Source of the DNA: Hyphomicrobiales bacterium | GTDB lineage: Bacteria > Pseudomonadota > Alphaproteobacteria > Rhizobiales > Rhizobiaceae | NCBI GenBank assembly: GCA_900469955.1 | Contig: UBYX01000028.1 | Coordinates: 49,641 to 113,640 of the forward strand | Reading direction: 5' to 3' | DNA length: 64,000 nt | Shown here: piece after piece, positions 36,001 through 45,096 of the stretch | How positions within the stretch are numbered: position 1 is the first letter of the stretch | Layout: every line of letters starts with the position of its first letter | Program-made: the position numbers and the translations under genes | Notes under the pieces: model-generated | The model's database searches: none | What the model saw: the letters and a program-made list of their open reading frames with translations, nothing else | Told to the model about the DNA's origin: nothing

Positions 36001-36838
36001 ATGTTTTCATGAAGCCGCTTTTTTGCCTGACTGCGCCACCGCGGCCGATACATACAAACTCGTCACCGATCCGCAAAATCCAAAAGTCGCTGAGACCGTC
36101 CGCGATCACGAGACTTCCTCGAGTACGCGAATTGACCAAAGCTTCCTTTTTGTCAAAACCGACTTTAAAAATTGCAGGACGCGGTGCACCGGGCGGCATG
36201 ACAAACGTCGTCTGTCGACCGTTATCGTGCACGTGCAGAGGGCGGAACCTAGCTTTGCCTGAGACCATATAATCAGCGCTAGGTAAGGCGCCCGGGGCCA
36301 CCTCGGGCTTCGGCTTTTGCTCTGCCGGATACGTGAAGACGGTGCGCGACACAGAACTCGCTTCGTGCCCCGGCGGTACTTCTCCTACGGATCTTAGGTC
36401 AAACGAGTACACGCGCTTGTCGGTGTAGATCGTCATGTTCGTGCTCGCACCGGCAATTATGGGCTTGATGCTGACGACATTGCCGCTCTTGAGTTTAACG
36501 ACCTCCCAGGAGGCGCTGTCGCCAATCAAGATAGACTGCACCTCTTCGGCGCTCGAAAACTGTAGAGCGGTCACTGCTCGCAAGAAGAGGTCCAAGCGGT
36601 AGACTTGATTCTCGCTGTACGCGTAAGTACGAATGCGGGGATCTCCCGGCGCAGGAGCAGCTGAAACGGCACCGGGAGGCTGCGGCGCTGTAACATCTGA
36701 GGTTTTGACCAATCCTCCAGGGGCGACGGTAGGGGCTGCGGCGGCTCCAATTCGTCCTTGATCATCGGCGATGGTGGCGATTGAGGAGACCATCAAAAGC
36801 CCGATCGTGCTAACCACTAAAAGTGACTTGTTGCTCAT
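35975..36838 (-). CDS. virB9: VirB9, outer-membrane core protein
   Basis: 287 aa with a signal peptide (cleavage near SIATIADD), a VirB9/CagX N-terminal domain (RIRTYAYSENQVYRLDLFLR) and C-terminal TTFVMPPGAPRPAIF and DGLSDFWILRIGDEFVC. The mature protein has one cysteine, close to the C-terminus, which could pair with a cysteine of the VirB7-like lipoprotein as in the classical VirB7-VirB9 heterodimer. Confidence 0.92.
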   Translation of the reverse strand: MSNKSLLVVSTIGLLMVSSIATIADDQGRIGAAAAPTVAPGGLVKTSDVTAPQPPGAVSAAPAPGDPRIRTYAYSENQVYRLDLFLRAVTALQFSSAEEVQSILIGDSASWEVVKLKSGNVVSIKPIIAGASTNMTIYTDKRVYSFDLRSVGEVPPGHEASSVSRTVFTYPAEQKPKPEVAPGALPSADYMVSGKARFRPLHVHDNGRQTTFVMPPGAPRPAIFKVGFDKKEALVNSRTRGSLVIADGLSDFWILRIGDEFVCIGRGGAVRQKSGFMKTFEVSRAGK

Positions 36839-36863
36839 AGGTGGATCAATCCTTCATCTAAAA

Positions 36864-37580
36864 TTATCCGGCCGTTTCCGCGTCAACGCGGTAGGCCGTC
36901 ACCATGAAGCCGAGTGGGTTCTTCCAAACATCCAAGAGTTTCGCATTATCTCTAGGCATGAATCGGTAGTTTAGTGTCACGAGAAAAGACCGCTCCACAG
37001 CGGGCCGACCTTTTTCTTCGCGGATCTTAGTGATGCGGACCCTTGCCAGATCTGTTCCATCGGCTCGTTTCCCCGGGTCGATGGAGATGGACTTAACGAC
37101 CACCCGGATGCGAACATCGCTGCCGTAGACTGTGGGCGGATACTGGGACGCGGTCGCGTTCCACAACTGTGCCAATGTGTCAGCTGCCATTTCGAGAGAG
37201 CGTGTCATAACGTCGGTAATGCGGGTAGGATTGTCGGCTGGATCATACGTTTCACGATCTACGACATAAGAGACAAGTTCAGCCTGGCGCACGACATCCT
37301 GCTGTTCAAGCGAGGCTGGTCGAACTTGAACGATCTTCTCGGCCTCTCCTGTAGTCTTGTCGACCATCACGACGAAAGGACGTGTTTCGTCGAGTGGGAG
37401 GATGGCTAACAAGCAGCCAATGGACATAACTGCCGCCGCTACGGCGCCAACTGCGACTTTGGCCCAGTTATCACGCTGCGCGCGAAGCCCGAAGAAAACC
37501 TCATCCTCGAAGGCGTGCTGGATATTCGGCCTTTCTAGCGGCTCATCGCTCTCTAGTCTGTGCCATGGAAGCCGTATCAT
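36864..37580 (-). CDS. virB8: VirB8, inner-membrane assembly factor
   Basis: 238 aa: cytoplasmic N-terminus, one membrane helix (VAVGAVAAAVMSIGCLLAIL) and the periplasmic NTF2-like VirB8 domain, with SYVVDRETYDPAD and the late VTLNYRFMPRDNAKLLDVWK NPxGF segment. Its ATG overlaps the virB6 stop (ATGA), leaving no room for a virB7 at its canonical place. Confidence 0.93.
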   Translation of the reverse strand: MIRLPWHRLESDEPLERPNIQHAFEDEVFFGLRAQRDNWAKVAVGAVAAAVMSIGCLLAILPLDETRPFVVMVDKTTGEAEKIVQVRPASLEQQDVVRQAELVSYVVDRETYDPADNPTRITDVMTRSLEMAADTLAQLWNATASQYPPTVYGSDVRIRVVVKSISIDPGKRADGTDLARVRITKIREEKGRPAVERSFLVTLNYRFMPRDNAKLLDVWKNPLGFMVTAYRVDAETAG

Positions 37581-38881
37581 GTGCGTTCTCGCTCATTGTC
37601 TTCTGCGTTTCTGGAATCCTCGTAATACGAGTAAGACTGCGGAGAGTAAGCTGGAGGAGGGTCAGGATCTGGCTGCCTTGCGCGACCCTCGGCACCAAAT
37701 TGCAACTCCTGATCACGCGAATGGGATGGAGGATAATAAGGTGGAGGTGGAGGTGAATCGGACTGCCTTGCCCGGCTCTCTCCCTCCTGAGGCGCCGAAC
37801 GCTCCGAACGTTGCTGAGCGCCTTGAAGCATGTCGGAAATCGAAGATCGTTCCCCAAAGCCTCCTGATCCAGTGCCGCCTTGTCCCCAGCCGCCATTCTG
37901 GCTCGAAGAGCTTGATCCAGAGGAGAGTGAAGCAGCAGATCCGCTACCTCTGCTGGGGGCGCGCAGTCGCTGCATTGCAATCTGCCGCAGTTCGCGTCCG
38001 GTGTTCTTGCCCATCACTACGGAGGTCGATGCCAGCGAGCTTGCCATCTCTGGCACCTCCTTTAGCAAAACCGTCACCGCAATCATCACGAACACAAAGC
38101 TCAAGTAGCTTTCTGGATTTACCAAGGTCGCCCCAGTTTGCTGCTCCACTCGGGCTGCTACGTACAAACTGAAAGCCGTCAATATCGTGGTTATAAGAGG
38201 GACGATCGCGAAGCCGACGGTCAACCTCAGCCAGCTTTCAAAGTAGTGCCGCGTCTGTTCTAGCATGAGCATAATGATTGCCAATGGTGCCAGAGAAAGC
38301 ATGATCGCAAGCCCAATCCTGCTCATCATGATAATTAGAGCGGCGACCGCAATGAAGACTGAGCCAACGACAAACGTTACGCCGCCTAAGATCCACCCTC
38401 GGACCTTTTCGCCTAAGCCGAAACCAAAGGGCGGCATAAAGAAACTTTTTCCAATGAACGCGAATGCGATGTCGATTATCTTCCCGGCAAATGTATCAAG
38501 AGCAGAATATGTGTCTGAACCTTTCAAAGCACTAATAATTGACGAACCAGCTGAAACTCCGGTGGCGATACCGTTCATAAGCAGTTTCGCGTAGTGATCC
38601 GGGAGTTCCATGAGGATTGTGTAGAACCCAGAAAAATTTATCCACATCGTTGAAAAGGCATACACTAGAGCAAAACGTATGGCCCAACCAACATAGTTGG
38701 AATAACTTATTTGCTGAAATTGAAATATTTGATTTAGTGCAATAAATATTAGACCAAGAAGAGCAATTGTATTTAGAAGGATCTTGATCGGGCCACCGAT
38801 CATCAAAAACGCGTAAAATGCGAACTGCGCTGTAAGAGAATCGATGGCGTCGACCAGCGTGGAGATGATAATGATACTCAT
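37577..38881 (-). CDS. virB6: VirB6, polytopic inner-membrane channel protein
   Basis: 434 aa with about five to six membrane helices in the first 300 residues (VirB6/TrbL family) and a long Ser/Gly- then Pro-rich cytoplasmic tail. The tail carries PPPPPYYPP and DPPPAYSP, i.e. PPxY motifs like ligands of eukaryotic WW domains. Classical VirB6 is about 295 aa and lacks this tail. Lies 6 bases behind virB5. Confidence 0.88.
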   Translation of the reverse strand: MSIIIISTLVDAIDSLTAQFAFYAFLMIGGPIKILLNTIALLGLIFIALNQIFQFQQISYSNYVGWAIRFALVYAFSTMWINFSGFYTILMELPDHYAKLLMNGIATGVSAGSSIISALKGSDTYSALDTFAGKIIDIAFAFIGKSFFMPPFGFGLGEKVRGWILGGVTFVVGSVFIAVAALIIMMSRIGLAIMLSLAPLAIIMLMLEQTRHYFESWLRLTVGFAIVPLITTILTAFSLYVAARVEQQTGATLVNPESYLSFVFVMIAVTVLLKEVPEMASSLASTSVVMGKNTGRELRQIAMQRLRAPSRGSGSAASLSSGSSSSSQNGGWGQGGTGSGGFGERSSISDMLQGAQQRSERSAPQEGESRARQSDSPPPPPYYPPSHSRDQELQFGAEGRARQPDPDPPPAYSPQSYSYYEDSRNAEDNERERT

Positions 38882-38887
38882 CGTGGC

Positions 38888-39673
38888 CTACTTACCTGCA
38901 GGGCTGGCCACTCGGCCAGCTTCCCCGCCCATCATCATAAAGTAAGTCCCTATCATTGAAGTCATAGCGGCCTGTAATCGCAAGCTTTCGTTCAGCTGTT
39001 GGGTCAGCTCCACCATTACTCGGGTGTTGATGTCCACGCTGGTCTTAAGATCAGCACTTTCGGCCGTTGCTTTGATGTAGCTGTCAAGTCGCTTCATCCC
39101 TGCATTTGCTCGCTTGTAGCTCTCCTCAGCTATGGCTGAGGCAACACCGCCCTGTGCAGACGCGCTTGCGATGAAGCGACTCGTTTGCTCATCACCGTCT
39201 TTCAAAACAAAAACACTGTCGAGATTGTAAGCAGTGCGAAGGTCTCTGAAGGTGGAGATTACTCCTAGAGGAGCGTCCAAATTACCGGAAAGAGCTCCAT
39301 CAGCCATCTCTTTCAGACCTACTCCCCCTTGGCGCATAAGTGCGTCATCGACGTTATTGTTGAGGGGGATCTGGCGACTCCCTATCTGGGCGTCACGGAT
39401 CCTGTCGATAGATGTGGATTGATCGACAATCGTTTGAAAAAGTTGACTGATTCCGCCGCCGATGGTGCGCGACAGGTCGACCATCTTCATCAGTTGTTCG
39501 ACCGTGAGCGGGTCATAGCTTTTCTGTGCCCCAGACGGAACGGCTGGTAGTTGGGCGATCACCGGCTCCAAGAGCGGAGAAATCCTTGCGTCTTGAGCCA
39601 GAGAAGCAATGGGATTGGTGAGTGACACAAGAACTGCGAGAAAGGGTACCGAGACTTTAGGAGCCGCTTTCAT
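38888..39673 (-). CDS. virB5: VirB5, minor pilus subunit
   Basis: 261 aa with a Sec signal peptide ending near IASLAQDA. Helical VirB5-like body (SRTIGGGISQLFQTIVDQS; RVMVELTQQLNESLRLQAAM). Proposed pilus-tip or adhesin component. Start overlaps the stop of the upstream lipoprotein gene. Confidence 0.85.
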   Translation of the reverse strand: MKAAPKVSVPFLAVLVSLTNPIASLAQDARISPLLEPVIAQLPAVPSGAQKSYDPLTVEQLMKMVDLSRTIGGGISQLFQTIVDQSTSIDRIRDAQIGSRQIPLNNNVDDALMRQGGVGLKEMADGALSGNLDAPLGVISTFRDLRTAYNLDSVFVLKDGDEQTSRFIASASAQGGVASAIAEESYKRANAGMKRLDSYIKATAESADLKTSVDINTRVMVELTQQLNESLRLQAAMTSMIGTYFMMMGGEAGRVASPAGK

Positions 39674-39828
39674 GCGTTGATTCCTTTCGTATGAGCGTAT
39701 GGATCGTCAAGCGCCTCCCAGAGGCAGGCGCAGTTTTGTCTTCTTTCGGCAGGCACTGACTGACAGGACGAAAGAAAGCCCATAAGCAGTACCATGACGA
39801 TCGAAACGAGAGATCGCCTCGTCTTCAT
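39670..39828 (-). CDS. VirB7-like small lipoprotein, relocated between virB4 and virB5
   Basis: 52 aa: a basic start (MKTRRSL), a hydrophobic core, the lipobox FLSSC with lipidated Cys22, then a short mature part with Cys33 and Cys35. Both ends overlap their neighbours by ATGA (virB4 stop, virB5 start), so it is translationally coupled into the operon. Size, lipobox and an extra cysteine fit VirB7, which stabilises VirB9 through a disulfide; no other virB7 candidate exists between virB6 and virB8. An entry-exclusion (Eex-type) lipoprotein is the main alternative. Confidence 0.72.
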   Translation of the reverse strand: MKTRRSLVSIVMVLLMGFLSSCQSVPAERRQNCACLWEALDDPYAHTKGINA

Positions 39829-42176
39829 TGCAGCATCTCCATTGGAAATTCCGATCGATCTCGCCAGCCAGGCGACGCCTTTTCACCTCGCCCACCTCCG
39901 AGTACTGCAAGGCCTTTCCCGAGCGAGCTCAGATCGAAATCCAGCACGACACTCTGTTCGCCCGATTTAACGAGCACGAGGTGATTGTCGACGTTACTGA
40001 TCTGCAAAAACTCGGTCTCCGCAGGCGTGAGGTTGAGCGGCGCGAGTTCAGCTTCTGTATTGAAAGAGCTCGGATAAACGATTCGAGTGACCGCACTCTC
40101 AAGTATGGCCTCTCCAGCTCGGCTGTTCTTGATATGGGAAACACGCTGGGTCAGTAGCACCACGACAACATTCTTTTTGCGCATGGTGAGCATCCAGTCC
40201 TTCAGCCGCGCCTCAAAATATGGATCGTCTAGAAGCTTCCAGGCCTCGTCGAGAATGAGTAGCGTTGGGTGTCCATCCTCCACGAGGCGTTCAATCCGAC
40301 GAAAGACATAGGAGAGCCATGCCGTACGCACTATGTCATTGTCGAAGATCTCCGTGAGATCAAACGCGGTGAGCCAATTGTCGAAGTGCAAGGGATCGGT
40401 GCCGCGGCCGCCGAAAACCCAACCAAACTGACCGTGCACGTCCCAGCGACCAAGCCGCTCGTGAAGATCGCCGTCGTCGTCAGTAGAACGCAGCTGAGAA
40501 CGAAAGCGCTCGAAGTTTTGAAGGCGACAATCAGCGGTACAATTTGATTGGACGGCGTCACTGAGTGCTTGAAGCTGCAGTGGGCTTAATCTCCCCCCAT
40601 CATTCTCCAAGATCGCGGCGAACCAGTCGGTCAGCCAAGCAGCGCCACGAGCATCAGATTCCGCCTGTAACGGGTTGAAACCTGTCTCCTCCCCTAAACG
40701 CACAGACGAGTAGTGGCCACCCATAGCCCTGACCGCCATCTCAAACCCGTTGTCCTTATCGAACAATATAGTGCGTGCGCCGAGCCTTTGGGCCTGGCTC
40801 ACCAAGAATGCTGTGCCAAGAGTCTTGCCTGAGCCGGTTTGACCAAGAACTAAAGAGTGACCCACGGTTCGATCGCCGGGCTTTCCAGGAAGATGAAACC
40901 CGAAACGATAGGTTTCACCGCGAGCAGTTGGGAACACTGTTACTGCCTCGCCCCAAGGTGAACGATCCCGTGGCAGTCCCGCTGGGCTACCGTGAAGCGC
41001 ACAAAGTTGAGCGAAGTTTTGAGAAGAGATCATTGCTGGGCGAGTGCGGTATGCGAAGTTACCAGGATGTTGAGCGAAAAATGCCGCGCGGGCGGCAAAG
41101 CCCTCACGAACTGCCGCGGTGCCCGCGTCTTGCAATGCGCGGGTCACGCGGGTCATGGCTTCTTCCAGCTCTTTCGCGCTGTCACAGAACAAAGCTATAC
41201 TGCAATGGTGGTCGCCGAAGGTCAGCCGTCCAGAAGCAACATCGTCTTCCGCTTCTTCTAGTTGTCTCATGAGCGACACGGCGGCATCCTCTGCCGCCTG
41301 CATTTGTTTACGCACTCGCGCGATGCGGCTCTGAGAGGTGATAGGATCAGCCGGTGTGAAGCTTTGCGTGACGACCATATCGTAAGCGAGGTTCAGTCGG
41401 TCCAGCAGGCCAGGGTAGGTAGCGGATGGGTAGTCCTTGACCGAAACGATTGTGCCGAAACGCTTGTTGTTCGCGTTTTCGCATTCGAATACCCGTCCGT
41501 GAAAAGTGATATGCGCCGTAGCGAGAATATCCGCCAGGGGTTGGAATCTCACACCCGGAAGCAGACGCGCGGCTGAACCGGTGATGGTGGCACGAAGAAG
41601 GGCAAGCCAGCGGCCTTCGGACACCCGCAGGCGGGAAGGCCGGGCCTCGGCGACCGCTACCATCAGCGTTTTCATCATCTGGTCAAGGCGCTTAGCGCGC
41701 GCTGCCACCTCCTCTCGGCTGTGCAGGTCGGTACCACCCACGAGCGACAAGAACTTAGTCGTCTTTCGCGGCGGCCGTACCACCAGGGTCACCATAGTGA
41801 CCCTATCCTTCAATCCCACCCTGTTGAGGTGAGATTGCCAACGACGGTCAATCTCGGAGCTGAATATATTACCGGCAACAGGGGGTAGGGCAGGTCGCGC
41901 CGGGGTGGAAATTCGGTGGATATAGTAGCAGACGTCAGCCCGCTGCTGAGCAATGAACCGCGACAATGCATTGCATAGTTCTGCACTATAGCGGCTGTCG
42001 ACGGTATCCGCATTAATGCCCTGGACGACAAAGGACGCCATCAGATCGCCGTCGCGTAGCAGGATGGTCCCATCATCGATGATGCCAAGATACGGCAGTC
42101 CACTAACAAGTAACGGGCTACGCTCTGCTGCTCTCACGGTGTGGCGCACGGCTCGGGTTAGGGGTGGCTCAAGCAC
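39825..42176 (-). CDS. virB4: VirB4, type IV secretion ATPase
   Basis: 783 aa. N-terminal VirB4/CagE domain and a C-terminal ATPase with Walker A LGQTGSGKTLGTAF and Walker B LLILDEAWKLLDD, then VLLTQRVSHIKNS. Works with VirB11 to build the pilus and move substrates. Start overlaps the virB3 end by 8 bases. Confidence 0.95.
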   Translation of the reverse strand: MLEPPLTRAVRHTVRAAERSPLLVSGLPYLGIIDDGTILLRDGDLMASFVVQGINADTVDSRYSAELCNALSRFIAQQRADVCYYIHRISTPARPALPPVAGNIFSSEIDRRWQSHLNRVGLKDRVTMVTLVVRPPRKTTKFLSLVGGTDLHSREEVAARAKRLDQMMKTLMVAVAEARPSRLRVSEGRWLALLRATITGSAARLLPGVRFQPLADILATAHITFHGRVFECENANNKRFGTIVSVKDYPSATYPGLLDRLNLAYDMVVTQSFTPADPITSQSRIARVRKQMQAAEDAAVSLMRQLEEAEDDVASGRLTFGDHHCSIALFCDSAKELEEAMTRVTRALQDAGTAAVREGFAARAAFFAQHPGNFAYRTRPAMISSQNFAQLCALHGSPAGLPRDRSPWGEAVTVFPTARGETYRFGFHLPGKPGDRTVGHSLVLGQTGSGKTLGTAFLVSQAQRLGARTILFDKDNGFEMAVRAMGGHYSSVRLGEETGFNPLQAESDARGAAWLTDWFAAILENDGGRLSPLQLQALSDAVQSNCTADCRLQNFERFRSQLRSTDDDGDLHERLGRWDVHGQFGWVFGGRGTDPLHFDNWLTAFDLTEIFDNDIVRTAWLSYVFRRIERLVEDGHPTLLILDEAWKLLDDPYFEARLKDWMLTMRKKNVVVVLLTQRVSHIKNSRAGEAILESAVTRIVYPSSFNTEAELAPLNLTPAETEFLQISNVDNHLVLVKSGEQSVVLDFDLSSLGKGLAVLGGGRGEKASPGWRDRSEFPMEMLQ

Positions 42177-42447
42177 GGTAGACCTGCCCCCGCCCCATCA
42201 AAAATTCCTGACTCATCCGAGTTTTTTGAAGAGCGATAAGATAAACGCCGATGATCTTTGGATCATACGCCGCTAGTCCTCGTAAGGCCACATAGCCTGT
42301 CACGGCAGACAAAATGAGATAAATAAATGACCCAGTGACAATGAAGCCAATCATACTGATCATCTTGAGTAGAATGAGATACATAAGAGGTAACCCAGCG
42401 AATGTGACCTCACGTGTAAGGCCAATAAACAGCGGCGCTTGTCTCAT
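42169..42447 (-). CDS. virB3: VirB3
   Basis: 92 aa with two membrane helices (TFAGLPLMYLILLKMISMIG and ILSAVTGYVALRGLA) and the terminal YDPKIIGVYLI segment of VirB3. Inner-membrane partner of VirB4. Normal place between virB2 and virB4. Confidence 0.92.
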   Translation of the reverse strand: MRQAPLFIGLTREVTFAGLPLMYLILLKMISMIGFIVTGSFIYLILSAVTGYVALRGLAAYDPKIIGVYLIALQKTRMSQEFLMGRGQVYRA

Positions 42448-42480
42448 GGTGGACTCTCCCTTAGAGCTTCTCAGGCAGCA

Positions 42481-42795
42481 TCAGCCAGCGGCTGCGATGC
42501 CTTTGGTGAACGCGGCAGCCCCGAAAATGATCGCGATGCCCATGATGATGGAGACCGCAAATGTCCAATCCATTCGACCTGTCATAAAAAACCCGCCAAC
42601 AGCCATGACTGCTAGGGCGGCTACGGTCTTTCCAATGTCTCCGGTGATGTTGTCGACGATAGACCTTAGGAACGAATTGATCCCACCGAAGTTCTGGGCA
42701 AAACTTGGCTCCGCCATCATGAATGTAAAAAATGCAAAGGACAGGAGCAACTTTGGTATAGAGACGCCCTTGAAGTAGTTCCGAAGAAAAGTCAT
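42481..42795 (-). CDS. virB2: VirB2, major pilin precursor
   Basis: 104 aa from ATG 42795 (GAGG 5 bases upstream). Long signal peptide ending PSFAQ and two hydrophobic helices in the mature protein (TVAALAVMAVGGFFMTGRM; FAVSIIMGIAIIFGAAAF) separated by a short polar loop, the standard cyclic-pilin architecture. Forms the extracellular pilus. Confidence 0.93.
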   Translation of the reverse strand: MTFLRNYFKGVSIPKLLLSFAFFTFMMAEPSFAQNFGGINSFLRSIVDNITGDIGKTVAALAVMAVGGFFMTGRMDWTFAVSIIMGIAIIFGAAAFTKGIAAAG

Positions 42796-42820
42796 AATAA
42801 CCTCGATTGTAACATTGGTA

Positions 42821-43936
42821 TTAGGGGTTATCGGCAACTTCGGCCGAATTATCTGAGTGAAGGACTGGCGATGGAAGGCGGGATGTGCCAATGATGTCCG
42901 CAACATACTGCTGGGTCTCTCGGTACGGCGGAATGCCTCCGTACCTCTCGACCGCGCCTGGTCCAGCATTATATGCGGCTAGTGCGAGCTCAGCGGTCCC
43001 GAACTTGTTCAGCATGGAGCTGAGATAGCGGGCGGAACCTTCTAGGTTCTCGCGCGCCTCAAATACATTTTCGACGCCAAGATCACGCGCGGTGCCTGGC
43101 ATCAACTGGCCCAGTCCCATGGCTCCGACCGGAGAGACAGCCCTGGGATTGAAGTTGCTTTCTCGATGAATCATCGTGGTGAATAGCGAACTGAACTGGT
43201 CTCTGTTGAGACCTGCACGCCGCACTCCTGGCGTTCGCGCGTAGGACAGACCCACTTCCGTTGCCAAGCGTCTCATCCGCAATTGTTCGTCAGAAAGTGA
43301 TCTTATCCTGCTACGACCAGAAGAAGCCCTACTTGCCGTTTCCATGGCCAGCTGACGTGCGGTCGGCGGCTCCCAACTATCCAGCAACACTGAGGCCGAC
43401 GCGACTGGGCGCAATCGGGATTTCTTCCGGGATAGCTCACTCGGATCGAAAAAGCGCGTATCCGGACCCTTAAGCGCAGGTGACGCAGAAGCGTTCTCAC
43501 CTCCCTCTAGAGAGCCAATCTTGGTACTAGCTGTCGTGCTAGTAAGATGATTGCTGCCGCTTAGCGCAGGAACAGCCGAGGTGGGTAGCGCAGGAGGTAG
43601 CCCTCGAGTCAACAGGTTCAATTCAACAGCGCCCGCCGGCTGCTCCAGAAGCCCAGCATTTTTCCACTCAGTTCGTGTCGGCTCATCTACCTGTTGCCTC
43701 TCGAGTGACGGTTGAGCTGCGTGGAGTGGCTTGGCAGATAGATCGGAACCAGCAGCGAGGGCCACGCTTGCTCGGCGGGCGCTGGGCTCCATGACAATAA
43801 CCTCACCGTCCGAAAGCTCCTCGAACACCTCGGCATGAGCATGATCGCTAGACATCAAGAAAACGATCGCTGAAGCGGCAAGAAAATGTGCCGCCGATAT
43901 TTCAAGAACACGGCATGATTTGTGTAGCAGTAGCAT
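42821..43936 (-). CDS. virB1: VirB1, lytic transglycosylase with long N-terminal linker
   Basis: 371 aa if started at ATG 43936, where a clear signal peptide begins (MLLLHKSCR, AAHFLAASAIVFLM, cleavage after AHA). The open frame extends 106 codons upstream without a plausible start signal. The SLT domain is at the C-terminus: IHRESNFNPRAVSPVGAMGL and AYNAGPGAV. Classical VirB1 (about 245 aa) instead has the SLT domain right after the signal peptide and a secreted C-terminal peptide. Here about 220 low-complexity residues precede it. Opens peptidoglycan for channel assembly. Confidence 0.87.
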   Translation of the reverse strand: MLLLHKSCRVLEISAAHFLAASAIVFLMSSDHAHAEVFEELSDGEVIVMEPSARRASVALAAGSDLSAKPLHAAQPSLERQQVDEPTRTEWKNAGLLEQPAGAVELNLLTRGLPPALPTSAVPALSGSNHLTSTTASTKIGSLEGGENASASPALKGPDTRFFDPSELSRKKSRLRPVASASVLLDSWEPPTARQLAMETASRASSGRSRIRSLSDEQLRMRRLATEVGLSYARTPGVRRAGLNRDQFSSLFTTMIHRESNFNPRAVSPVGAMGLGQLMPGTARDLGVENVFEARENLEGSARYLSSMLNKFGTAELALAAYNAGPGAVERYGGIPPYRETQQYVADIIGTSRLPSPVLHSDNSAEVADNP

Positions 43937-44370
43937 GAAACAATCCGTGTGATAATCGTAAGTGAAAATGTTTAGGTAATGGTCAATAGAGAACTTCGCG
44001 TATTGAGAGGTCAATCCCTCTATAGTTTCATATGTAGCATCTCTAAATACGTGACATCCAGAGAATATGACTGAGTCTGGATCGACTCGAGACGGACTAC
44101 TACTACAGCCAACGTTCGGATCAGTCGCGCCTATTTGGTTTACAGCTGTAACATCTCCTGCTCCTTCCGGCTCGTTTGCGGCAGAAGCAGTTTCAGACGT
44201 GAGGCGCGCGGCTCCGTCGAAGGTCTCCGTGGGCGTCTTCGACTTTGGTCTCATGCTTTTCGAGCATTACGTCATGCGTCGGATGATCGTTGTTGATGTA
44301 CAGGGTGAGAGCTACCCTTCAATCATCTTCACGAAGCAGCTCATGCTCAGCCAATATGAAGGAGAACACA
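43937..44370. promoter_or_regulatory. virB/virG divergent promoter region
   Basis: 434 bases between the virB1 start and the virG start must drive both operons. It carries the vir-box-like site at 44025. The frame of virB1 continues across much of it, but this looks like chance. Confidence 0.5.
44025..44036 (-). promoter_or_regulatory. Candidate vir box upstream of virB1
   Basis: On the minus strand TACATATGAAAC, agreeing with the VirG box TNCAATTGAAAY at all but two positions. 89 bases before virB1 and oriented towards it. Confidence 0.5.
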
Positions 44371-45096
44371 ATGAAGAATATACTCGTTGTTGACGACGAC
44401 ATCGCAATGAGAAATCTGCTGGTTGACTATCTCTCGCAGCATGAATTCCACACTAGCGCGGTTGAGAATAGTCGCCAAGTTTCTCGTCATCTCACAGCAG
44501 AAGCCACAGATTTAGTCATCGTCGATCTCAACTTGGGACAGGAAGACGGTCTTCAGATCGTGCGCAACCTCAGTAGTAAATCTGACGTCCCGGTCATCAT
44601 CATTAGCGGCGACCGCCTGGAGGAAACGGACAAGGTGGTGGGCTTTGAGCTGGGCGCAAGTGATTACATCACCAAACCGTTCGGACTCATGGAATTGCTG
44701 GCGAGGGTTAAGGTCGCTTTGCGCGAGCGGCCGGAACGAAAAAATATTGGCGGCAATAAGGTGTACAAATTCGACGGTTGGCGGGTTAGCACACGCCACC
44801 GCCGACTTACCGACGCAGCCGGTGTCGAAACGCGGCTGACAGCAGCTGAATTCAATCTCCTGATCGCGTTTCTTCGGTCGCCGAAGGAAACGTTGTCGCG
44901 GGAACAGCTGCTACTTGCTACTCGCATGCACGACCAAGAAATCTACGATCGCAGCGTTGATGTGCTTATTCTGCGCCTCAGGCGCAAGCTTGAGCGGGAT
45001 GCATCAAGTCCGAAATACATTAGGACGGAACGTGGTGCGGGATATATTTTCGACTCTGACGTGCAGGTTGAGGGTCCTCGGATAGTGCTGCAATGA
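44371..45096 (+). CDS. virG: VirG, OmpR-family response regulator
   Basis: 241 aa. Receiver: acidic pocket VDDD (residues 7-10), phospho-acceptor D in LVIVDLNLGQEDGLQIVRNL, the SGDRLEETDKVVGFELGASD stretch almost identical to Agrobacterium VirG, and the conserved K of TKPFG. C-terminal winged helix: LTAAEFNLLIAFLRSPKETL, REQLLLATR, YDRSVDVLILRLRRKLE. Start ATG 44371 is chosen for the GGAG ribosome site and family N-terminus. Activates vir promoters at vir boxes. Stop overlaps the next gene (ATGA). Confidence 0.93.
   Translation: MKNILVVDDDIAMRNLLVDYLSQHEFHTSAVENSRQVSRHLTAEATDLVIVDLNLGQEDGLQIVRNLSSKSDVPVIIISGDRLEETDKVVGFELGASDYITKPFGLMELLARVKVALRERPERKNIGGNKVYKFDGWRVSTRHRRLTDAAGVETRLTAAEFNLLIAFLRSPKETLSREQLLLATRMHDQEIYDRSVDVLILRLRRKLERDASSPKYIRTERGAGYIFDSDVQVEGPRIVLQ

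Noticed and set aside
37543..37980. A leftward 145-codon frame at the usual virB7 position
   Set aside because: It overlaps the virB6 tail in another frame, has no lipobox and reads like a shadow of the proline-rich coding sequence.
44067..44254. Extension of the virB1 frame upstream to 44254
   Set aside because: No ribosome site, and a clear signal peptide begins at 43936; the extension looks like chance open frame.
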